From JALZVT01 sp964634815 (GTDB lineage Bacteria; Pseudomonadota; Gammaproteobacteria; Pseudomonadales; Azotimanducaceae), in contig CAZWMD010000001.1 of the NCBI GenBank assembly GCA_964634815.1, forward strand, positions 62,001 through 126,000: a stretch of 64,000 nt of DNA, read 5' to 3'. The notes below the pieces were generated by a model. It worked only from the letters and a program-made list of their open reading frames with translations, made no database searches and was not told the origin of the DNA. Position numbers and translations under genes: made by a program. The stretch's first letter is position 1. Each line of letters opens with the position of its first letter. Positions 59,467 to 64,000 of the stretch are shown here, piece by piece.

Positions 59467-60435
59467 TTGTCTGAGACGACAAAAACCCAACGAATAACCA
59501 TTGCGACGCGCGAGAGCCCGTTGGCCCTGTGGCAGGCAGAATTTGTCGCCGCCCGGTTGCGTGAGGTTGATTCCGCATTTGATGTGGCGCTTTTGGGTAT
59601 GACCACACGCGGCGATCAATGGTTAAGCTCGCCGTTGAGTGAGGTCGGTGGCAAGGGACTGTTTGTAAAAGAGCTTGAACAGGCGATGCTTGAGGGGCGA
59701 GCTGATATCGCGGTTCACTCCTGCAAGGACTTGCCTGCTGAACTTCCTGCTGGCTTTGCGCTTGCTGCTACGGGTTTTCGCGCGGATGTTCGAGATGCTC
59801 TCGTCTGTCCAAAGTTTCAGACCTTGCTTGAGCTTCCGCAGGGGGCAATCGTTGGTACCAGCAGTTTGCGCCGAGCCACTCAGATATTGGCTCGGCGTCC
59901 TGATCTCAAACCCAGACCCGTGCGCGGTAATCTGGGCACGCGACTGGCAAAGCTTGATAGTGGCGAATACGACGCACTAATCCTGGCCGCCGCTGGCCTG
60001 GAACGACTGGGCCTTGCAGAACGCATCACGGAATACCTTGAGATTGATGACAGCCTACCCGCCGCGGGACAGGGCGCGCTATCTGTGGAGTGTCTAAGCG
60101 ATGCACCTCTGTGGCTACAACAAGCGCTTCAGGCGCTTAATGACCCGGGTGTTGGGCAGTGCGTTCGTGCTGAGCGCGCCGTCAGTGCTGCTCTGGGTGC
60201 GGATTGTTCGATGCCCTTGGCTGCCCATGCGGTAATGACGGATTCGCAACTCGAATTACGGGCTCTGGTTGGAGCTCTTGATGGTAGTGAGCTGGTGAAG
60301 GTCTCCTGTACCGGTACAGCGTCAGATCCCGAAGCCTTAGGGGCCGAAGCCGCCGCTCTGCTGCGGGCTGAGGGTGCGCAGAAACTGCTCGATCAGGCAC
60401 GGTTGGTTGCCAGCTCCGGGAACCCGGCCAGGTGA
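59467..60435 (+). CDS. hemC: Porphobilinogen deaminase (hydroxymethylbilane synthase)
   Basis: HemC joins four porphobilinogens into hydroxymethylbilane. The 322-residue protein has RITIATRESPLALWQAE, HSCKDLPAELPAGFAL, SLRRATQILARRPDL, RGNLGTRLAKLDSG and the dipyrromethane cofactor Cys in ALGADCSMPLAAHAV (~248). It starts with TTG behind an AGGAG. Its stop overlaps the hemD start by GTGA. Confidence 0.96.
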   Translation: MSETTKTQRITIATRESPLALWQAEFVAARLREVDSAFDVALLGMTTRGDQWLSSPLSEVGGKGLFVKELEQAMLEGRADIAVHSCKDLPAELPAGFALAATGFRADVRDALVCPKFQTLLELPQGAIVGTSSLRRATQILARRPDLKPRPVRGNLGTRLAKLDSGEYDALILAAAGLERLGLAERITEYLEIDDSLPAAGQGALSVECLSDAPLWLQQALQALNDPGVGQCVRAERAVSAALGADCSMPLAAHAVMTDSQLELRALVGALDGSELVKVSCTGTASDPEALGAEAAALLRAEGAQKLLDQARLVASSGNPAR

Positions 60436-61196
60436 GAGCCTTGATCACTCGTTCTGAACCCGGGGCGAGTCGGATGGCTCAAGTGCTCGGCGCGGCAGGG
60501 GTAAGCTGTACGGTGCATCCCCTGCTTAGGGCCGAACCCACCGGAGCGCCGCTGCCGGGGGAATGTTTCGACCACGTAATTTTTGTTTCTGAGCACGCAG
60601 TGATGCTTGGCCGGAAGGCGGTCAGCATGCTTGCGGATCGCCCGCAGTGGTATGCTATAGGGCCGGCGACTGAGGCTGCGTTTGCTGGAATTTGTGCTGA
60701 TCTGAACGCTACCCGGGAAGCCCAAATTTCTCCGCCTCAAGTGTTTGTTCCTGAACAGGCACGCAGCGAAGGCTTGCTGCAGGCGCGGGCGTTACAGGCC
60801 AGTGCGCTGCAGGGCCAGAAGGTTTTGTTGGTAGCGGGCGAAGATGGGCGCGAGCTGATTGCTTCCACGCTGGTTGAGCGTGGCGCGGACGTGTCAACCT
60901 GGCTGGTGTATCGCCGGGTAGCAACGGACAATTCGCTTGCGCAGATTGTTCAACAAGCACCATCGCCAGATCTCTGTGTAGCATCGAGTGGCTTTGGACT
61001 CGAACTGCTCACCCGCCTCTGGTTTGATGCGGGAGGTGGCGCTGAGGTGCCGGTCTGTGTACCGTCGCCGCGCATCGCTGCTATGGCGAAGCAGCTGGGC
61101 TGGACGTTCCCGGTGTTGTGCAGCGGGGCCAGTGCCGAAGCAACGCTTCGGGGTTTGGCAGATGCGAATCTGCTGGATACAAACTTTGCTAGATAG
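60432..61196 (+). CDS. hemD: Uroporphyrinogen-III synthase
   Basis: HemD cyclises hydroxymethylbilane with ring D inversion. The 254-residue protein is poorly conserved in sequence, as in the family, but shows ALITRSEPGASRMAQVL at the start, HVIFVSEHAV, YAIGPATEAAFA, and SEGLLQARALQ ... KVLLVAGEDGRELIASTLVERGADV followed by WLVYRR. It starts with GTG and is coupled to hemC. The assignment is secure because of the hemC-hemD-hemX-hemY order. Confidence 0.93.
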   Translation: MRALITRSEPGASRMAQVLGAAGVSCTVHPLLRAEPTGAPLPGECFDHVIFVSEHAVMLGRKAVSMLADRPQWYAIGPATEAAFAGICADLNATREAQISPPQVFVPEQARSEGLLQARALQASALQGQKVLLVAGEDGRELIASTLVERGADVSTWLVYRRVATDNSLAQIVQQAPSPDLCVASSGFGLELLTRLWFDAGGGAEVPVCVPSPRIAAMAKQLGWTFPVLCSGASAEATLRGLADANLLDTNFAR

Positions 61197-61273
61197 TTTT
61201 TTAGGTGAGTTTGTTAGATAGATAGTTCGCTAAAGAGACAGAAAGTTAAAACTTACGGAAGAATAACGGCGCG

Positions 61274-62560
61274 ATGACTGAAAACAACGACAAGTCAACA
61301 GGTTCGTCAAAAGACACCTCAGAAACGGGTGCGAGCGAGTATCAGCGGCCCGCAGATGGTGCTGAAACGCAGGATGCCGAGACTCTGGAAGCAGATCGGC
61401 TCGGCGAGCAGACTGCCGACGAACTGCTCGCTGATGACCCCGCTGACGATCTCGATATTTCGGAAAGTCCTGAAGCCGCTCCTGTGGTTCAAAAAATGCC
61501 CTCAAAAGTTCCGGGCTATCTGGGTTTGTTGTTAGGCCTTGGCGCACTTGGGCTTGCGGGCTACCTCTACTATCTAACCCAGCTGCAAGATCCACTGGCG
61601 CCGTTTGAAAAACGCATTGATGAAATTGCGACGCGAGCGGAAGCGAACAGCGGCAAGGTGTCCTCAGAGTCAGATGCCCTGCGGCGTGAGCTGCAAACGG
61701 CGATTGAGTCTGCGACACGCTCCCAGGCCGATGCTGCCAACAGTCTGCGTTCCGAAATCGCAGAACAACAAGAAAACCTTGAAGCCGCCCAATCTGCGCT
61801 GGCTGAGTCGCTGGGTGAAACCATTAATGCCCAGCCGCCAACAGATCGCGATTGGAAGCTGGCTGAAGCGGAGTATCTGCTGCGCATCGCTAACCATCGA
61901 CTGCTGATGGAACGTGATGCGTTGATGGCCGGGCAGTTACTTACTACGGCAGACAAGATTCTCGCTGAGCTGGGAGACTTCTCACTGTTCGACGTTCGCG
62001 CGCGGCTGGCAGATGAAATACTCAGCTTGAAAGCTCTAACAGGTACCGATCTTCAGGGTTTGTATTTGCAGCTCGAAGCATTGAAAACCACCATCAAGGA
62101 CTTACCGCCCCGTTTGCCGGAATACCTGCAAGCCAGCGCACCTGGACTTGACGCAAATCCCGAGGACGTTGCGGCGGCAGTAGAGCGTCCGGATCAAACG
62201 GTTTGGCAGGAAATTGGCTCACGTCTGTCCGCGTTTTATCAGTATCGAAAAATTGATGGCAACGAGACTCGACGTCCACTTCTAAGTCCGGATCAAGCGA
62301 CCTATTTGGAAATGAATCTGCGTTTGATGCTTGAACGCGCACAACTTGCGTTGATGCGGCGCAATCAATTGGTTTACCAACAGTCTCTGGCAACTGCCGA
62401 AGAATGGATCGATGAGTATCTCGACACCCAGGCGCCAGCGGTGGGTGAGGCGCAATCCCAGCTCGACGAACTGCTGACAGTGGAACTGGAATTACCGATT
62501 CCCGATATATCTGGCTCGCTAACAGCCCTGCAAGCCATTAGCCGAGGTCGTGACGAATGA
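61274..62560 (+). CDS. hemX: HemX-like protein (uroporphyrinogen-III C-methyltransferase-like)
   Basis: A 428-residue membrane protein without methyltransferase motifs. An acidic N-terminus (~1-75) precedes one membrane helix (~80-98, LGLLLGLGALGLAGYLYYL) and a long coiled coil (RAEANSGKVSSESDALRREL ... EQQENLEAAQSALAESLG). After that come helical segments typical of HemX, for example KLAEAEYLLRIANHRLLMERD and SRLSAFYQYRKIDGNETRRPLLSPDQ. HemX is thought to scaffold haem-synthesis proteins; it is not the SAM enzyme CysG. The 77-base gap from hemD contains a short direct repeat of TTTG(C/T)TAGATAG. Confidence 0.9.
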   Translation: MTENNDKSTGSSKDTSETGASEYQRPADGAETQDAETLEADRLGEQTADELLADDPADDLDISESPEAAPVVQKMPSKVPGYLGLLLGLGALGLAGYLYYLTQLQDPLAPFEKRIDEIATRAEANSGKVSSESDALRRELQTAIESATRSQADAANSLRSEIAEQQENLEAAQSALAESLGETINAQPPTDRDWKLAEAEYLLRIANHRLLMERDALMAGQLLTTADKILAELGDFSLFDVRARLADEILSLKALTGTDLQGLYLQLEALKTTIKDLPPRLPEYLQASAPGLDANPEDVAAAVERPDQTVWQEIGSRLSAFYQYRKIDGNETRRPLLSPDQATYLEMNLRLMLERAQLALMRRNQLVYQQSLATAEEWIDEYLDTQAPAVGEAQSQLDELLTVELELPIPDISGSLTALQAISRGRDE

Positions 62561-63741
62561 AGATCCTGGTTGGCTTGATCGCGATTGTTGCAGCCCTTGT
62601 GCTCGCTGGTCTTGCGGGCACGGTGATGATGCGAGACCCGGGATTGGTTGTGCTGTCCTACGGCGGGCACATGTTTGAGACCGGTCTGTGGACTTTTTTA
62701 TTGGTACTGGTTGTGCTGTGGCTGGCTCTTCGTTTTTTGATTAGCACTATAGCGTCGCTGTTATCGAGTACTCGAATACTTGGCCGTTGGAGTGCCAAGC
62801 GCCGATTCTCCAGCGCCAAACGCCAGACCGAGCAGGGTTTGTTGCTTATGGCCGAAGAAGAATGGGCCGATGCGCGCAAATCGCTGGTGAGTGGCGCGAA
62901 GGGTGCAACCACGCCGCTGCTCAATTTCTTGCAGGCTGCCTATGCAAGTAACGAACTAGGGCAGACGAAGCGTCGCGATGACCTTTTACAGCAGGCAGCA
63001 AAAGCAACCCCAGATGCGCAGTTTGCTTTGGATCTGGCCGCAGCGAGAATGCAGGTTGCGGGGGATGGCAGCGAACTGGATCAAGCGCTCGAAACCTTGC
63101 TTAAGCTCCGCGATCAGGCACCGCGGCATCAGGTGGTCGCAGAATTTATTGCTCGTGCTTACGAAAAGAAAGCTGATTACTCTGCACTGGAATCACAACT
63201 TGCCGACGTAAAGCGCATGCGAAAGGAACATCCAGAGGATGTCGCGCGCATGGAACTCGCTATTGCGAGACACAAGGTGCTTGGTGCCTTTCAGAAAGAC
63301 GCGGACGCTGCTGGCGCGTTGGGTATTTGGAAACGTACCGCAAAAGACACCCGGCTTGATGTCGATTTTGTTAACGAAGCGGCGGACGTGCTGGCGGCAT
63401 CCGGGTCAATTGAGACTGCCGGCGAAATGCTCTCCTCAGCATTGTCTGAACAGTGGAACACGGTCTGGCTTAGCCGCTTCGTAAATTTGCCCGGCATCGA
63501 AAAGCTGCAGGCCAAGCAGGCCGAGGGCTGGCTAAAAAACCATCCTGAAGACCCATTGGTGCAATTGCTCGCCGCTCGAGTGCAAGCAGCTAAAGAGGAT
63601 TGGTCCAAAGCGCTGGCACATGCCAGTAAAAGCGAAGAGTTGGCGCCCACCGCTGCAGCTCGCACTGAGATAGCGCGAGCAGAGCTGGGTTCCGGGGTTT
63701 CAGCACAAAGTGGTAATGCAGATCCGGAACAGGCTGCCTAA
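62557..63741 (+). CDS. hemY: Haem biosynthesis-associated TPR protein HemY
   Basis: A 394-residue inner-membrane protein of the HemY_N family with two N-terminal helices (ILVGLIAIVAALVLAGLAGTVMM and LWTFLLVLVVLWLALRFL) followed by tetratricopeptide-like repeats. It is not protoporphyrinogen oxidase, which bears the same name in other bacteria. It is coupled to hemX by ATGA. Its own stop is 36 bases from the convergent rho stop. Confidence 0.92.
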   Translation: MKILVGLIAIVAALVLAGLAGTVMMRDPGLVVLSYGGHMFETGLWTFLLVLVVLWLALRFLISTIASLLSSTRILGRWSAKRRFSSAKRQTEQGLLLMAEEEWADARKSLVSGAKGATTPLLNFLQAAYASNELGQTKRRDDLLQQAAKATPDAQFALDLAAARMQVAGDGSELDQALETLLKLRDQAPRHQVVAEFIARAYEKKADYSALESQLADVKRMRKEHPEDVARMELAIARHKVLGAFQKDADAAGALGIWKRTAKDTRLDVDFVNEAADVLAASGSIETAGEMLSSALSEQWNTVWLSRFVNLPGIEKLQAKQAEGWLKNHPEDPLVQLLAARVQAAKEDWSKALAHASKSEELAPTAAARTEIARAELGSGVSAQSGNADPEQAA

Positions 63742-63777
63742 AGCGATTGCCTGTTCTTCTGGCTTGCTTGCGGCTTG

Positions 63778-64000
63778 CTATTTGCCACGCATAGAGTTGA
63801 AAAACTCGTCGTTGGTTTTTGTGTCTTTTAGTTTGTCGATCATGAATTCGATGGCCGCGAGGTCATCCATGTCGTGCAGGAGCTTGCGCAAGATCCATAC
63901 TCTTTGCAGTTCTTCCTCGCTCATCAAAAGCTCTTCGCGACGCGTTGCAGAGCGTCGGATGTTGATTGCCGGATAGACGCGCTTCTCTGCAATTTTTCGT
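63778..64000 (-). CDS. rho: Transcription termination factor Rho, C-terminal end
   Basis: Only the last ~74 codons lie in the window; the gene continues past the right edge. The tail reads KIAEKRVYPAIN near the edge, TRREELLMSEEELQRVWILR and TKTNDEFFNSMRGK before the stop, which is the standard Rho C-terminus. Rho is a hexameric RNA helicase that ends transcription. Confidence 0.93.
   Translation of the reverse strand, partial: RKIAEKRVYPAINIRRSATRREELLMSEEELQRVWILRKLLHDMDDLAAIEFMIDKLKDTKTNDEFFNSMRGK

Overview
The window is a continuous stretch of chromosome from a gammaproteobacterium, almost certainly a free-living aerobe and possibly marine; the genus cannot be fixed by eye. The evidence is gene order shared with Pseudomonas-like genomes: thrB-DUF2782 / polA / engB / cytochrome c4-dsbA-nuclease; comM-ubiK / glnK; lptM-lysA-dapF-DUF484-xerC-HAD; and argH / algZ-algR-hemC-hemD-hemX-hemY / rho. 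No phage, insertion sequence, CRISPR array, tRNA or rRNA gene was seen. One 100-N scaffold gap at 25560-25659 is flanked by the same 55 bases on both sides, so it is an unmerged contig overlap inside an alpha/beta-hydrolase gene and not biology.

Layout. 1-2441: end of dprA, tsaC, and an aroE that carries a YheV-like zinc-ribbon domain at its C-terminus. 2811-11619: a full aa3/caa3-type cytochrome c oxidase locus (coxB with a fused cytochrome c, coxA, cox11, coxC, DUF2909, surf1, an unnamed thioredoxin-like protein, ctaA, ctaB, sco). It is followed at once by the ergothioneine genes egtB and egtD (11649-13884). 13881-21619: thrB, DUF2782, polA, engB, cytochrome c4, dsbA and an EEP-family hydrolase. 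21636-30026: a lipoprotein PQQ alcohol dehydrogenase with fused cytochrome c, an acyltransferase, the gapped hydrolase, aceE without aceF, and an amidohydrolase lipoprotein. 30095-38023: LysM/BON protein, SIMPL protein, folE, Yip1 protein, a saccharopine-dehydrogenase-like/SDR pair, SPOR protein, TerC and cysK.

38530-44251 holds alr and then a tight four-gene run: SDR, class III aminotransferase, an aldehyde-dehydrogenase homologue that has lost its catalytic residues, and a sugar-nucleotidyltransferase-like protein. A strong bidirectional terminator closes it. This is the best candidate here for an undescribed pathway. Convergent to it is a secreted 468-residue protein made of four regular Cys...Trp blocks plus a peptidoglycan-binding domain.

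46077-51764: cytochrome c5, comM, ubiK, glnK behind a good sigma-54 promoter and an NtrC-like dyad, a small SutA-like RNA-polymerase-associated protein, thrC and a HAD hydrolase. 51761-57363 (minus strand): xerC, DUF484, dapF, lysA, a tiny lptM lipoprotein and argH. 57535-63741: algZ-algR and the haem genes hemC-hemD-hemX-hemY, then the 3' end of rho. The haem pathway, haem A synthesis and copper-insertion genes together serve the cytochrome oxidase at the left of the window.
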